Part shown: in pieces, positions 11,538-22,752 of the stretch
Layout: the number at the start of each line of letters is the position of its first letter
How positions within the stretch are numbered: the first letter of the stretch is position 1
NCBI GenBank assembly: GCA_026008535.1
Contig: BRKX01000007.1
Coordinates: 3,495,001-3,559,000 of the forward strand
From: Perilla frutescens
Lineage: Eukaryota > Streptophyta > Magnoliopsida > Lamiales > Lamiaceae
DNA: 64,000 nucleotides
Direction: 5' to 3'
Translations under genes and position numbers: made by a program
The notes under the pieces: generated by a model
The model's database searches: none
Seen by the model: the letters and a program-made list of their open reading frames with translations, nothing else
Told to the model about the DNA's origin: nothing

Positions 11538-11996
11538 TGTAATATTTATTGGCCCAAACTTGTGGCCCATAGAATTACTTCTACTAAGCCCATGTTGCCA
11601 GGCCCACTTGGTGGTAGCCAAATCTCTTGCCCTACTTATCTTACACGAGCAGCTCTTCTTTGATTAACACTCTCAATTCACAGAAAGCAAGAGCGGCGCT
11701 AGGTATCGTCTTGTGTGAGGGCAGTGAGCTGTGTGCTCTTCCTTATCTCTCTAAATCTCTTCTCTCGGTGATTAGTGTTAGAGGACTAGGAGGAGGCTGC
11801 CGGAGTGGGTCAAGGGCGACGTGGTGGAAGCTGCCGTGGTCCTCAGAGGTCTCTCACAGTGGTGTGGAAGAAGACCGATTCAAAAGGAAATCTGAGCCGT
11901 TGTTGTTGTCCTCGACAGAAGCTTGGTGTGTCTGTCACGAGTCGAAATCCGGCGAAGTCGGAGAAAGGTGAACGGAGGCGGGACCGAGACCCTACA
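11538..11996 (+). repeat. 5' LTR of the copia element
   Basis: TG...CA, 459 bp, followed after one base by the PBS. Open frames inside it (for example 11627-11971) recur in the 3' LTR and show no known domain, so they are not called as genes. Confidence 0.93.
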
Positions 11997-11997
11997 G

Positions 11998-12009
11998 TGG
12001 TATCAGAGC
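11998..12009 (+). promoter_or_regulatory. Primer binding site (tRNA-iMet)
   Basis: TGGTATCAGAGC, complementary to the 3' end of initiator methionine tRNA, one base after the 5' LTR. It primes minus-strand DNA synthesis. Confidence 0.9.
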
Positions 12010-12546
12010 CACGGGGGATCTCGCCTCCGCACCCTCCGCCGCCGGCGACTCCCGTCGTCGCGTTCGAACACGCGCTGGTAAGTCGGAGTACCCTCTTCTA
12101 GGGCTCCGCTCTCGTATTGTTCTCCTTCCCTTTGTATTTTAATTTCCTAGAATCTGCCATCTGGTGCAGACAGGTTTGGGTTTTGTGCTGGTAGAACTAG
12201 GGTTATGTGATTCTGTGGCTTCTCGTTGTTCCGCTGCTGCTACCTGCTTCAATTCGTGTTCTTTTCCAGCTTGATATCTCTCTATTTTACCTCTGCTTCG
12301 TGCTAATTTTAAATCTTTGGATTTGTTGTGATCCTTCCTTCAAGCTTAAGGGACCTGAGTGAGTGTCCCAGAGCCTGTAGTGCTCATTTAATCCAAAAGG
12401 ATTGGAGTTGAAACCTTGTGCGATCGATAAATCGGTCTGCAAACTGGGAAATCCTCCTTTCTGCTATTTTGGACCTGTTTGGTGAAGTTCTTGAATCTGT
12501 GTTTTTCTATCTGCCTGATTTTTTGTTCGTGTTTCTCGGTGTTAAT
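12010..12546 (+). other. Copia 5' untranslated internal leader
   Basis: Sequence between PBS and gag ATG. Open in the gag frame from 12418, but the first good methionine followed by recognisable Gag sequence is at 12547. No other feature seen. Confidence 0.6.
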
Positions 12547-13791
12547 ATGGCTGTTAATGCATATGGTATGGTGCCATTTAACGGCAAAAATGAGTTCAAT
12601 ATATGGAAACAGAAAATCAAATGTGTTTTGATTCAACAACGTGTTTACAGAGCTATTGATCATTTGTATTCTGAAAATGAAACTGATGCAAAAAAGGCTG
12701 AAATGAATGAACTCGCATGCTCCACTTTAATGTTGAATTTGTCTGACTCCGTGTTAAGAAAAGTTGGCATGATTGATTCTGCAAAAGAACTTTGGGAAAA
12801 ATTAAATGAGCTGTACACCGAAACATCTTTCACCAGTCGAATGTATTTGCTTGAAAAACTATTTAAGTTCAAATTGGATATGTCTAAAGATATAGATGAA
12901 AATCTTGATGGTTTTACAAAACTTGTTCAGGATATAAAGCTTTCTGGTGACACTACAATTGATAATTACACTAATATTGCTTTGATGAATGCTATACCTG
13001 ATTCTTATGCTGATGTGAAATCTGCTATTAAGTATGGTAGAGATTCGGCGTCTATTGATGTTATTGTTAGTGCCTTAAAAAGCAAAGAACTTGAACTTCT
13101 TGAATCTGGTGGTAATAGTAATTCTCATGACAATAAAGCAATGCATGTTAGAGGTAGGAGTAAATTTAAGACCTCTGAATCTGGTGAGAAAAAGAAAAAT
13201 GGGAAGAGTCGATCAAAATCAAGAACTAAAGGTAGTAGAAAGTGTTATAACTGTGGTGAACCCGGTCACTGTGCTAAAGAATGCACTAAGCCGAAGAAAA
13301 AGGGTAAAAACAAAGTTGATGAGCATGCTAATGTGGCTACAAGTGATGCTATGGGTGATTGCTATATGGTTATAAGCACTGATCTTGCCTCTGTTAATTC
13401 TGTTTCTATTGCATCGTGTGAAACTGAATGGTTGTTTGATTCTGTTTGTTCCTTCCATATATCCCCGTTCAGGGGTTTGTTCTCTTCTTTTGAGAAAGTT
13501 GAAAATGAGTATGTATCTTTGGCTGATGGTACAAAACGTAGAATTTTGGGAATTGGTGATGTTTGCTTGAAAATGGATTCTGGTTTCGTTATTACTTTAA
13601 AAAATGTGAGGTATGTGCCTGATTTAAGCTATAACTTGCTTTCTTGTACGGCATTGGAAAATGTTGGGTTTGAGGTAAAATGGGGAAAGGGTGTGATGAA
13701 AATCATGAAAGGTTCCCTTGTTGTTTTTAAAGCCCAAAAAATGAACAATTTGTATGTTTATCATGCTAAATCTGATAATTTTTCCTCTTGA
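12547..13791 (+). pseudogene. Copia Gag and protease
   Basis: Start chosen at ATG 12547 (MAVNAYGMVPFNG), just before the conserved Gag beginning; the frame is open upstream to 12418. The capsid part (UBN2-like) spans roughly residues 10-190. A basic linker leads to a CCHC zinc knuckle, CYNCGEPGHCAKEC, at 13243-13284 (C-X2-C-X4-H-X4-C intact). The aspartic protease follows: the expected D-S/T-G active site reads FDSVCSFHI, so the glycine codon has become GTT at 13444-13446, which should abolish protease activity. The frame ends at TGA 13789-13791 in what is otherwise a continuous polyprotein; reading resumes in the same frame immediately afterwards. A CGA to TGA change would explain the stop (inference). 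Confidence 0.9.
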
Positions 13792-14982
13792 TCTATTAAT
13801 GCTGTCAATAATGACAAGACCCTGTTATGGCATGATAGGTTAGGTCACATGAGTAATAAAGGATTGGAAATCTTGAAAAAGGATGGGATGTTTGGTTCTG
13901 ATATTCTGTCTAGCATGCCATTTTGTGATGTTTGTGTTCTTGGCAAACAACATCGTGTTCAATTTCCTGTTTCTGCATCTCCAAACTTGTCTAAATGCAC
14001 TGATATACTGGAGTATTTGCATGCTGATGTTTGGGGTCCAGCAAAAGTGTCCACTCATGGTGGAAATATGTTTTTCTTGTCTATTATTGATGATTTCTCG
14101 AGAAAAGTTTGGGTTTTTTTATTGAAAAATAAATCTGATGTGTTTGATAAGTTCAAAGCATGGAAAACTTTAATTGAGAACCAAACAAGTAAGAAAATTA
14201 AAGTGTTAAGAACTGACAATGGTCTTGAGTTTTGCAATGCTTTACTTGATGATTTATGTATTAAATCTGGCATAAAAAGACACAAATCAGTTCCTTACAC
14301 ACCCCAACAAAATGGGGTTGCTGAGCGCATGAACAGAACTTTGTTAGATAGGGTGAGGTGTATGCTTGCTTTATCTGGTCTTTCTAAAAAGTTTTGGGGT
14401 GAGGCAGTTTGTACTGCTGCTTATTTGATTAACAGGTCACCTTCTGTGCCTTTGAAGGGTAAGTGTCCCGAATCTGTGTTTAATGGTAAGCCTGTTGATC
14501 TTTCCAACTTGAAAGTTTTTGGTTGTGCTGCATTCATGCATCAGAAAAGTGATAAGCTTGCACCTAGGTCTAGGAAATGTGTTTTTCTTGGTTACCCAGA
14601 AGGTGTTAAGGGTTATAGACTGTGGGTTAAAGATGAGCCTGGTTTTAGAACTGCTATAAGCAGGGATGTTGTGTTCAATGAGTTTGAATTTCCATGCTTG
14701 TCTCAATCTTTGTCTGAACCTGTTTCTGAGACCATCTCATTTGAGGTGGAGCCTCCTATTGTTGCTGAACAGCATGAGAATGTGCAAGATTTAAATGGAA
14801 ATATGCATGATGTGAATGAGAATGCGCAAGTTTTAAATGAAAATATGCATAATGTGAATGAAAATTTGCATGATTTAAATCAAAATGTGAATGATGAATC
14901 TGATGAAGAAAGTGATCATGATACAGAGCATGGTGATGATGATTTGAGTGACTATCAACTTGCTAGGGACAGAGCTAGATGA
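13792..14982 (+). pseudogene. Copia integrase
   Basis: Same frame as Gag. The zinc-binding region has WHDRLGH, the second His, then CDVCVLGKQ (HHCC). The catalytic core has the first Asp at HADVWGP, the second at RTDNGLEF and the Glu at NGVAERMNRT, so DDE is complete. It is followed by the GKCPESVFNGKPVDLS region and a tail with imperfect repeats of about 12 residues (NENMHDVN / NENAQVLN type, about 14780-14895). Ends at TGA 14980-14982 with reading continuing in frame, again consistent with CGA to TGA. It inserts the cDNA into host DNA in functional relatives. Confidence 0.9.
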
Positions 14983-16608
14983 ACTATTAATAGGCCTAGT
15001 AGATTTAATGAGTGTAATCTGCTTGAGTATGCATGTAATGTTTTTGAATCTCTAGATAGCAATGAACCTAAAACTGTAAAAGAGGCTTTAAAATCTGAAA
15101 AATCTGTGGAGTGGTTGAATGCTATGGAAAAGGAAATGAAGTCACTGCACACAAATCACACATGGGATTTAGTTCCCAAACCTGCTAATTGTTCTGTTGT
15201 GGATTGCAAATGGTTGTTTAAAATTAAAAATGATTTTAATTCAACTAGATTTAAAGCTAGGCTTGTAGCTAAGGGATTCACTAAAAAAGAGGGGATAGAT
15301 TACACAGAAATCTTTGCTCCTGTTGTAAAATTCACCACAGTTAGGATCATCCTTGCATTAGTTGCACACTTTAATTGGGAATTAAAACAGATGGATGTGA
15401 CTATCGCTTTTCTGCATGGTGAACTTGACAAGCCTATATACATGAATCAACCTGAGCATTTTGTGGACCGTGAAAAACCTGATTTTGTGTGTTTGCTTAA
15501 AAAATCTTTGTATGGTTTAAAACAGTCCCCTAGGCAGTGGAATATAAAATTTGATCAATGCATGAAGTCTTTAAAATTTCAACGAAGTGCTTTTGATCAT
15601 TGCCTTTACTTTAAAGACACTGCTTCTGTGCCTATGTTCTTGTTGATTTATGTTGATGATATGTTGTTGGTGAGTCCTTGTTCTAAGTCTGTGAAGCATG
15701 TTCAATCTTGTCTTCGTGATAATTTTGAAATGAAGGATTTGGGTGATGCTAGAAGGATACTTGGCATGGAAATTGTTAGGGACAGAAAGAATTTTACTCT
15801 TTTGTTGAAACAAACTTCTTATGTAAAAAAGGTTTTGAGTAAATTTTCTATGTATGATGCTAAACCTGTCAATGTGCCTCTTGCACCCCATTTTGTGCTA
15901 AGTAAGGAGCAGTCCCCAAAGACTACTCTTGAAATGAATGCTATGAAGAAAATGCCATATTCAAATGCAATAGGATCTGTTATGTATCTAATGGTAAGTA
16001 CCAGACCTGATTTAGCTTACTCTGTGAGTTGCTTGAGCCGTTATATGTCTAATCCCGGTATGCCCCATTGGGAGGCCTTAAAATGGTTGTTAAGATACTT
16101 GAAATCCTCTTTGCATGTTGGGTTATGTTTTTCTAAGTGCTCAGATGGTGTTGTTTTGACTGGATATGTAGATTCCAACTATGCTAATGATAGAGATAAT
16201 AGGAAATCTACCACTTCCTATGTGTTTACTCTTTGTGGATCATGCATTAGTTGGAAATCACAACTTCAACACATTGTTGCTCTTTCCACCACCGAATCTG
16301 AATATGTTGCTATCACTGAAGCTATGAAAGAAGCTATTTGGTTAAAGGGATTGTTGTCTGAAATTGGCTACCTTAAGAAAAATGTTACTGTGTTTTCGGA
16401 TAGTCAATCCGCTATCCAATTGTGTAAAACTCCAGTGTTTCATGATAGAACCAAGCATATTGATGTGCGGTTTCATTTTATTCGTGGTTGAGAAAGCAAC
16501 TTGAGAAAATTCCATCTGAGTTTAACCCTGCAGATATGGGAACTAAATGTCTCCCTGTGGAGAAACTTACTTCTTGTATGAGGGTGCTAAACTTTGACCC
16601 TGCTTGAA
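14983..16608 (+). pseudogene. Copia reverse transcriptase and RNase H
   Basis: Open from after the 14980 stop to 16491. The RT has KARLVAKGFTKKEGIDY, the QMDVTIAFLHG block and the catalytic YVDD at 15649-15660. RNase H includes GYVDSNYANDRDNRKSTTSY, STTESEYVAITEA, then TKHIDVRFHFI. A frameshift near 16488 ends the frame at TGA 16489-16491. The tail resumes in another frame (EKIPSEFNPADMGTK) to its natural stop at about 16606-16608. Apart from this shift and the two upstream TGA codons the polyprotein is complete, so decay is slight. Confidence 0.9.
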
Positions 16609-16864
16609 CTTGGTTACTACTTTTGTTGAAATGGCATACTTTGTGTTTGTCGTTTTTTGTATATATTTGATCTTTGTGATCTGATCTTGGTTTTTACTCG
16701 ATCTTTGTGATCTAATCTGACTTTGTGTTGGAACCCCTGTTTTGCTTGTGTTTTTTCTTTGTGATCTCCACAGGTGAAACAAAAACGGCAATGATGAAAT
16801 CCTGCGGCATTCCTACAACTGTGACAAACCTCTGTTGGGCCACAAGGTGGCCAAAGGTGGAGAT
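16609..16864 (+). promoter_or_regulatory. Copia 3' internal non-coding region and polypurine tract
   Basis: Non-coding stretch after pol with three gatctttgtgatct-type repeats (about 16669-16770). It ends in the polypurine tract AAAGGTGGAGAT at 16853-16864, directly before the 3' LTR. Its last 110 bases are duplicated upstream of the 5' LTR. Confidence 0.8.
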
Positions 16865-17323
16865 TGTAATATTTATTGGCCCAAACTTGTGGCCCATAGA
16901 ATTACTTCTACTAAGCCCATATTGCCAGGCCCACTTGGTGGTAGCCAAATCTCTTGCCCTACTTATCTTACATGAGCAGCTCTTCTTTCATTAACACTCT
17001 CAATTCACAGAAAGCAAGAGCGGCGCTAGGTATCGTCTTGTGTGAGGGCAGTGAGCTGTGTGCTCTTCCTTATCTCTCTAAATCTCTTCTCTCGGTGATT
17101 AGTGTTAGAGGACTAGGAGGAGGCTACCGGAGTGGGTCAAGGGCGACGTGGTGGAAGCTGCCGTGGTCCTCAGAGGCCTCTCACAGTGGTGTGGAAGAAG
17201 ACCGATTCAAAAGGAAATCTGAGCCGTTGCTGTTGTCCTCGACAGAAGCTTGGTTTGTCTGTCACGAGTCGAAATCCGGCGAAGTCGGAGAAAGGTGAAC
17301 GGAGGCGGGACCGAGACCCTACA
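16865..17323 (+). repeat. 3' LTR of the copia element
   Basis: 459 bp, TG...CA, nearly identical to the 5' LTR. Flanked on the right by agagaaataag, which does not match any duplication on the left. Confidence 0.93.
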
Positions 17324-17561
17324 AGAGAAATAAGCAAAAACACTTCTTGGGGTGCACTTCAGGGGGTGATATTTGCACAAATAAGAATAACATAGAGTAA
17401 GTTTCGATTTTGGTTCCACAAGTCATGCGTTTAGTCTGCTTTTGATTCCGATACCAACATTTTTTATCATTTTTCAAAAAATTGTCTAATTTCAGTCCAA
17501 TAGGTTTATAGTTTTCGAATTTAGTTCAATGATTTTAAGGCCAAAATAAACAAGCTATAAC
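17324..17561. other. Residual RHD3 intron sequence after the copia element
   Basis: No RHD3 exon was found here. Phrases such as gattttggttccac and tttagtccaat suggest an old repeat fragment. Exon 12 and following (start of the helical stalk) are missing. Confidence 0.5.
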
Positions 17562-18061
17562 CTTGTCAGTTGCAAAGAGCCTCAACTTGTCCTGGCTAAT
17601 CTCATCGCACCGCACAGTAGCAACCATGACCTGAAGGCAAAACAATTGCATATGGTTTAGAAATACAGAATTATCAAATCTTATTGTGATGTTTAATTAG
17701 ATGACTACACACCTTGTGAGCTGGAAGATCGAGGTCCCTATTTTCTTTTATAATTTGCCATATTTTCTTCACACTTGGAAAAAATTCCGATGCAGGGACA
17801 ATGTCCCCTCTGTCTCCAGCTAGCCCTCCAGGAGATGTTGAATTGAAAAATCGCTTTCTGAGTAGATCTACCTGCAAAGAGAGTCATATTAGTGTATATA
17901 TATATATATGTGTGTGTGTGTATTAATATTAATTCTCCATGTATCCCACAAAACAATCCCATATATATTTAAGGTTTAGCAAGGGAAATTGTGTCAATTA
18001 AGTATAATCAATATTTTTTATGTGTGAAAACAAGAACATGTGACTACATATAATAGTAATA

Positions 18062-18334
18062 CTCCCTCCGTCCCATTTATATAGTCCCTTTTACTATTTT
18101 GACGTGTCCCAATTATATAGTCTCATAACTATAAATAGTATTAATTTTCATAGTAATATACAAATATACCCCTTGGTATGTATTGAAAATTAAAATTTAA
18201 CCAATTAAATTCTTAAAAATCATAAATTTTAAATAAGGGTAATAATGGAAGTTAAGCTTTAATGTCTTGTTTTCATAAATATTTTTAATCTACGTGTGAG
18301 GATAAAGTGGACTATATAAATGGGACGGAGGGAG
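18062..18334. mobile_element. Stowaway MITE in RHD3 intron 9
   Basis: 273 bp with inverted ends CTCCCTCCGTCCCATTTAT and its complement, flanked by TA at 18060-18061 and 18335-18336. Classic Stowaway (Tc1/mariner) structure. It lies between exons 9 and 10 and does not touch splice sites. Confidence 0.95.
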
Positions 18335-18841
18335 TATTAAATTTCCTTCATCAAAGTAGTCTCTTATAATTAATTTTATGCCCTAGGATGTAAAATGATA
18401 ATTCACTTTATAATTAGGAAGTCAATAGAGTTATATACTGCGTCAGCTGAACAAACCTGATATTTAAATTCAGCTTCCTGGAATTCATAATGGGACAAAG
18501 CAGTAACCTCCACCTTCAAGTACAAATTAACCATGAATGAAAAAAGGGCCAATAATTATAACTCGTATAATCAAATTAAGATATGTTTTTTTTCATTGTT
18601 ACATTGAAAAATTCACCGAGAGGACTCTGCTCAAAGGCCTTGGGCTTCGGAACTGATTTCCAAATCTGTGTTGGACAAAAATAGAAAAAAGGCAAATGAA
18701 AGAACTTTGTCCAATTCAAAGCAAATTAAAATAAAATATTTTGATGTGAATACCTTCCCAACATCATTTCTCAATTGAGCCTCCAAGATTCCAAGCGGGG
18801 TCTAGATGAATGTAAAATAAAATATACAATAAATATGTATA

Positions 18842-18930
18842 TATAGGGTTAGGCTCTTGTGGGAATTAATTCCTATACAAGAAATATGAACTAATTATAG
18901 CTTTCAATTTTTCATTGATTAAGTGTTGAG
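18842..18930 (+). mobile_element. Possible transposon terminus resembling the MULE end
   Basis: The run gggttaggctcttgtggg, then aattcctatacaagaaatatgaac, resembles the terminus of the MULE at 39379. Only one end is visible, so this is a weak call. Confidence 0.25.
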
Positions 18931-19561
18931 ATTAAATTTTTGGGACAACTAGGCAATAATGTGACATGATAAGTAAGTAATTATACAGAATAGACATTAT
19001 TAGCACCAAATTAATCACACATCCCCAAGTACGATTAATCAGATAAACAATAAAATTATAACAAATATACAATAAGATAATAGGATAAGAGATAAAATAT
19101 TGCAAATAAACACTAAAACCTGACCTCATAAAATAAAATCTTTTATCCGAGCGTTCAATTTTAAGAACCTGACTAATTCTAAATACCAAGTAATGTGTGT
19201 GTGCTAATGTATTTCGGATCATATACGGGCATTCAATTCCTGCCATATACCTTGCTCTTGTCGCGTATAACAAAGAAAAGCGTTGTTCTACGAGGACTAG
19301 TATTCGAAGATATGCGCAACATAACCTGTAAAAAATATATAAGAAATAAATAGCAAACTTTATACGTACAATATCGATCGTATGAATCTTAAATAAGAAG
19401 ATGTGCACCTCAAATATGGTTTTTAGAAGAGGTCTACTTGCAGCTTGCTCCCGCCCAATATCATGGCACCACCTGCATATCCATACATGTAATGAAAATT
19501 AAAGGTGATTCATTCTCATTCCTTATTCTTGGTAAGATGAATAAGAATTAAAGTAAGTTTT

Positions 19562-20030
19562 CGAGTAAATTACACTTTTGGTCCCGTAAGAATAGGGCCA
19601 AAACACTTTTAGTCCCAAAGTGTACAATATTGGTCCCAAGTTTAATTTTTCGACACTTTTGGTCCCACAGTTTATATTTCAACACTTTTGGTCCTAAAAA
19701 CTAACGGACTATACTTAACATCCGTTAAGTACCTATTTTGGAGCCAAAACAGTACCTATTTTGTTGATCTTGGTTGCACCGCCTAATTAAGGGTGAAAAA
19801 TAGAGGGAATGTTGTGAAAATTTCAATCCAAAATAGGTACCGTTTTGGCTCCAAAATAGGTACTTAACGGATGTTAAGTATAGTGCGTTAGTTTTTGGGA
19901 CCAAAAGTGTTGAAATATAAACTGTGGGACCAAAAGTGTCGAAAAATTAAACTTGGGACCAAAATTGTACATTTTGGGACTAAAAGTGTTTGGGCCCTAT
20001 TCTTACGGGACCAAAAGTGTAATTTACCCG
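19562..20030. mobile_element. Fold-back MITE in RHD3 intron 4
   Basis: About 470 bp made almost entirely of two long arms: the left reads gtaaattacacttttggtcc and so on, and the right is its reverse complement ending ggaccaaaagtgtaatttac. The central part has a second inverted pair (aacatccgttaagtacctatt). No clear TSD seen. Superfamily not assigned; such long-TIR elements are often Mutator- or hAT-derived. Confidence 0.85.
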
Positions 20031-20861
20031 TTCATTATTCCATTAGATTTATTAACTAGTTCACATCAACCAATACAAATCCTTCTCCAACATCTATATT
20101 CGTTAATATATTATTATTAGTAACAACAACAACAATAAATTAATTGCTTAAATGCTTTAAACTTGAAAAATTAGAAGAATATTGCTCAAGTGAAGCACAC
20201 GAGAGGAAAAGATTAAAAAAAAAAACATTGGCTTACATGTTTATGAGGACAATGTCAGAAATTGCTAGAGCAAATAGCGCACTTTGTTTCTCAAATGTTG
20301 TCTTATCCTGAAATCAAAGTTCAAATATTGAACAAAAAAATTGAACGCAATAGTTCTAGTCTTCTAGACTTCTAGTTAGTGAGAAATATATATGGATTTC
20401 AACCACTATGACATAACCAAAGTTTTTTTTAGCACTACTTCGGATGCAAATTGACCAAAAAAAAAAAGAACCAATCTTCATCGATCGTTTTGTGTTGTCA
20501 ATTTATCGTCTGTTTTATTTTCCTTACTTTTCTTTCACTTTTTCATGTTTTTTACCAATTTATAATTAAGTTACAAAACCCCAATTAAAAGAAAATGCGA
20601 GGACAACACAATAACACAAAAATTTTGTGTGACACGTGTATCTTGGATTTAAAAAAAAAACTATGATTTTAAATCTCAAGCTAAAGGAAAAATTCTTGAA
20701 GTGGTCTCTTGTGAGACCGCTGCACCAATCAGTTTCGTTATACTTGGCAAGGCCAACACAAACTCAGCCTGAAATCCGGCTCTAGCCTAAATACGGCCCG
20801 AAACACTGCCCAAGATCGATCCAAATTAAAGCCCACGAAAATTAAAAATTAAAAAAATTAT

Positions 20862-20988
20862 AAACTATAATTGGGATGTAATAAACTTTAATTGGGATGT
20901 ATTAAATCTAATTGAGATTAATAAATACAAATTGAGATGAATTAACGCTAATTGAATTCAAAAAAATCATAATTGGGATGCAATAAAT
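20862..20988. repeat. Degenerate tandem repeat, about 22-24 bp unit
   Basis: Five or six imperfect units of the type taattgggatgtaataaa. It abuts the Stowaway element at 20991. Confidence 0.7.
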
Positions 20989-20990
20989 TA

Positions 20991-21263
20991 CTCCCTCCTA
21001 TTTTTAATAGATGCTATCCTAAGCTTTCGCACATATTTTAATAAACTATTTTTTTGCCCATATTAACCTTGTTTAGTCCACTGTATATTAATTACAATAT
21101 TAAAAAATACATTTGTAGAAAATTGGATACATTTATAATTGAGGATTTTGACCAAGTTAGTCATTATTAATTAGGGGTATAATTGATATAAATTTCCAAA
21201 ACATCATCTATAAAATACATAATTCAAGTAGCCAAAACATCATCTATTAAAAACAGGAGGGAG
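20991..21263. mobile_element. Stowaway MITE in RHD3 intron 3
   Basis: 273 bp, ends CTCCCTCCTATTTTTAATAG and its complement, TA duplication at 20989-20990 and 21264-21265. Confidence 0.93.
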
Positions 21264-21671
21264 TATGTCTGAAATAATAATATGATGATGATGTATCAAA
21301 ACCTTTTTAGGACAATAAGAGCTATTACGACACCACTAAATGTTCTCAGGTACGTGGCTGAATTTTTATTTTACCGAGCCGGTTTTATATGAGAATTTAT
21401 CAAAATTCACTATCCTAAGTGGGTAAAATCTTTCTCTAGTTATCCAACATTGAAAGGAGAATTCGACAGCAAAGTGAATGCACGAGTGCTTCAAATGTTA
21501 GAAATGAGATATATAATTAAGGTTACATGAGTTATACATACAATTCTCTTCTATTTCATGTGGGTTAATTAGTGTAGAAATATTACCTCATCACACCGTT
21601 CTTGACTATCTGAACCCTCCAAATCCAGCACCAGGGTAAGCGGGTCCATATCCGAAGCTTTATCTATCCAT

Positions 21672-22005
21672 AGAGTTAGAGTTTTTTTAAGGACAACAAC
21701 TTAGACTGATTTGGAAAAGAGGACAAATTTATTGCGGGCTGAAATTTAAGGACATTAACATTTAAGTGTTGCATCCGTAGGCCAATTTTCAGCCCGAACG
21801 GGCTATGGACGCAACACTTAAATGTTAATGTCCTAAAATTTCAGCCCGTTCGGGCTAAAAATTGGCCTCCGTAGCCCGTTCGGGCTGAAAATTGGCCTAC
21901 GGACACAATAATTAAATGTTAATATCCTTAAATTTCGGCCCGCAATAAATTTGTCTTCTTTTCCAAATCGACCTAAGTTGTTGTCCTTAAAAAAACTCTA
22001 ACTCT
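21672..22005. mobile_element. TIR MITE inserted in RHD3 exon 3
   Basis: 334 bp with inverted ends AGAGTTAGAGTTTTTTTAAG, flanked by an 8-bp duplication CTATCCAT (21664-21671 and 22006-22013; 9 bp if one more T is counted). An 8-9 bp TSD points to the hAT or Mutator superfamily. The interior repeats the palindrome gcccgttcgggc three times. Removing it and one TSD copy restores the exon frame; with it, the minus-strand message meets TAG within a few codons. Confidence 0.93.
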
Positions 22006-22752
22006 CTATCCATACGCCCTTCGTCGTCTGGCTTCTATGTACCCAAATATAAATCAAATCAATCCATAAAGAAGAAGATGAAAAGATGATTCATGTGAAA
22101 ATACAAACACGCAATATAATGTAAGATGCAAACAAGCAAACTAACCTTTCTTTGGATCCATCCATCTCCTTGAAGTTTGTCTCGAATAGATGATTCAACA
22201 AAGTACTTTTTCCTGCCCATATGAATCATCCAGAGGCAAGAAATAATATATAATTATCATAACCAAGCTGACTAATTCATCGGCATAAAATTAAGGATTT
22301 AATTGAACAAAGTGAAAATTCCATAATAGCTAGTAATACATAAGTACATAACAATAACAACGATCCAATATATATTATATAATTATAGTATCTAAAACAT
22401 GAAATTTGAAGAAAGACTAAGATCATACCACTGCTCTGCGGGCCCATGATGGCGACGACCGCATATGAGACACCACATTTGTGAAGCTTAGTACACTTGA
22501 TAAAATCCCTGAAACCTGCATCATTAAATGCGCCGTCACCGGAAATCAGTTCCGTACGCGTCGGCCCAGATTCCTGACGGCGTTTTCGTCCAAAAGCAGA
22601 AATCCCCTCCAATGGATACAAAAAATCTTTTTCCATTCTTTTTATCCACAACGAAGAGACTTTTCTTATCAGACTTTCTATAAGACTATAACTTCTTACT
22701 TCCGTTCAAGTTAATTAATTTGAGGAGATATATATAGTGGATGTGTGAACAC

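Larger units (their letters stand above)
11538..17323 (+). mobile_element. Ty1/copia retrotransposon inside the RHD3-like gene
   Basis: Two 459-bp LTRs (11538-11996 and 16865-17323), both TGTAATATTT...CCCTACA, with about seven differences by eye, suggesting a fairly recent insertion. The PBS TGGTATCAGAGC at 11998-12009 matches initiator tRNA-Met priming. The polypurine tract is at 16853-16864. A single gag-pol reading frame runs 12547-16491 with two TGA stops, then a frameshift. Gene order protease-integrase-RT-RNase H is copia. Gag form resembles the Tork group, a tentative call. No TSD is visible, because the left border is internal copia sequence rather than host DNA. It lies opposite to the host gene. 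Confidence 0.93.
17562..22636 (-). pseudogene. RHD3-like: RHD3-like (SEY1/atlastin family) dynamin-type GTPase, first 11 exons
   Basis: Exons (minus): 22636-22429, 22212-22146, 22034-21587 (interrupted), 20306-20236, 19472-19409, 19325-19251, 18801-18754, 18665-18603, 18513-18457, 17871-17713, 17630-17562. All borders are GT-AG and the phases fit; without the MITE they sum to 329 codons. Motifs: P-loop IMGPQSSGK across the first junction, RSQTTKG, G3 as LVLDLEGSD, G4 as FFVIRDK, then SPGGLAGDRG and KENRDLDLPAHKVMVATVRC. Relatives fuse ER membranes and shape tubular ER. Start ATG at 22636 gives a longer N-terminus (MEKDFLYPLEG) than usual. A MITE in exon 3 adds a TAG within a few codons, and the stalk exons (about 370 residues by family comparison) are gone, so it is a pseudogene. 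Its exons are otherwise clean, which implies recent loss. Confidence 0.92.

Noticed and set aside
11389..12101. Open frames in and around the copia 5' LTR
   Set aside because: The same frames recur in the 3' LTR (16725-17395), have no known domain, and are explained by a GC-rich LTR.
18932..19408. 158-codon minus-strand ORF in the RHD3 gene
   Set aside because: It spans exon 6 in a wrong frame plus intron; the spliced exon in the correct frame explains the conservation.
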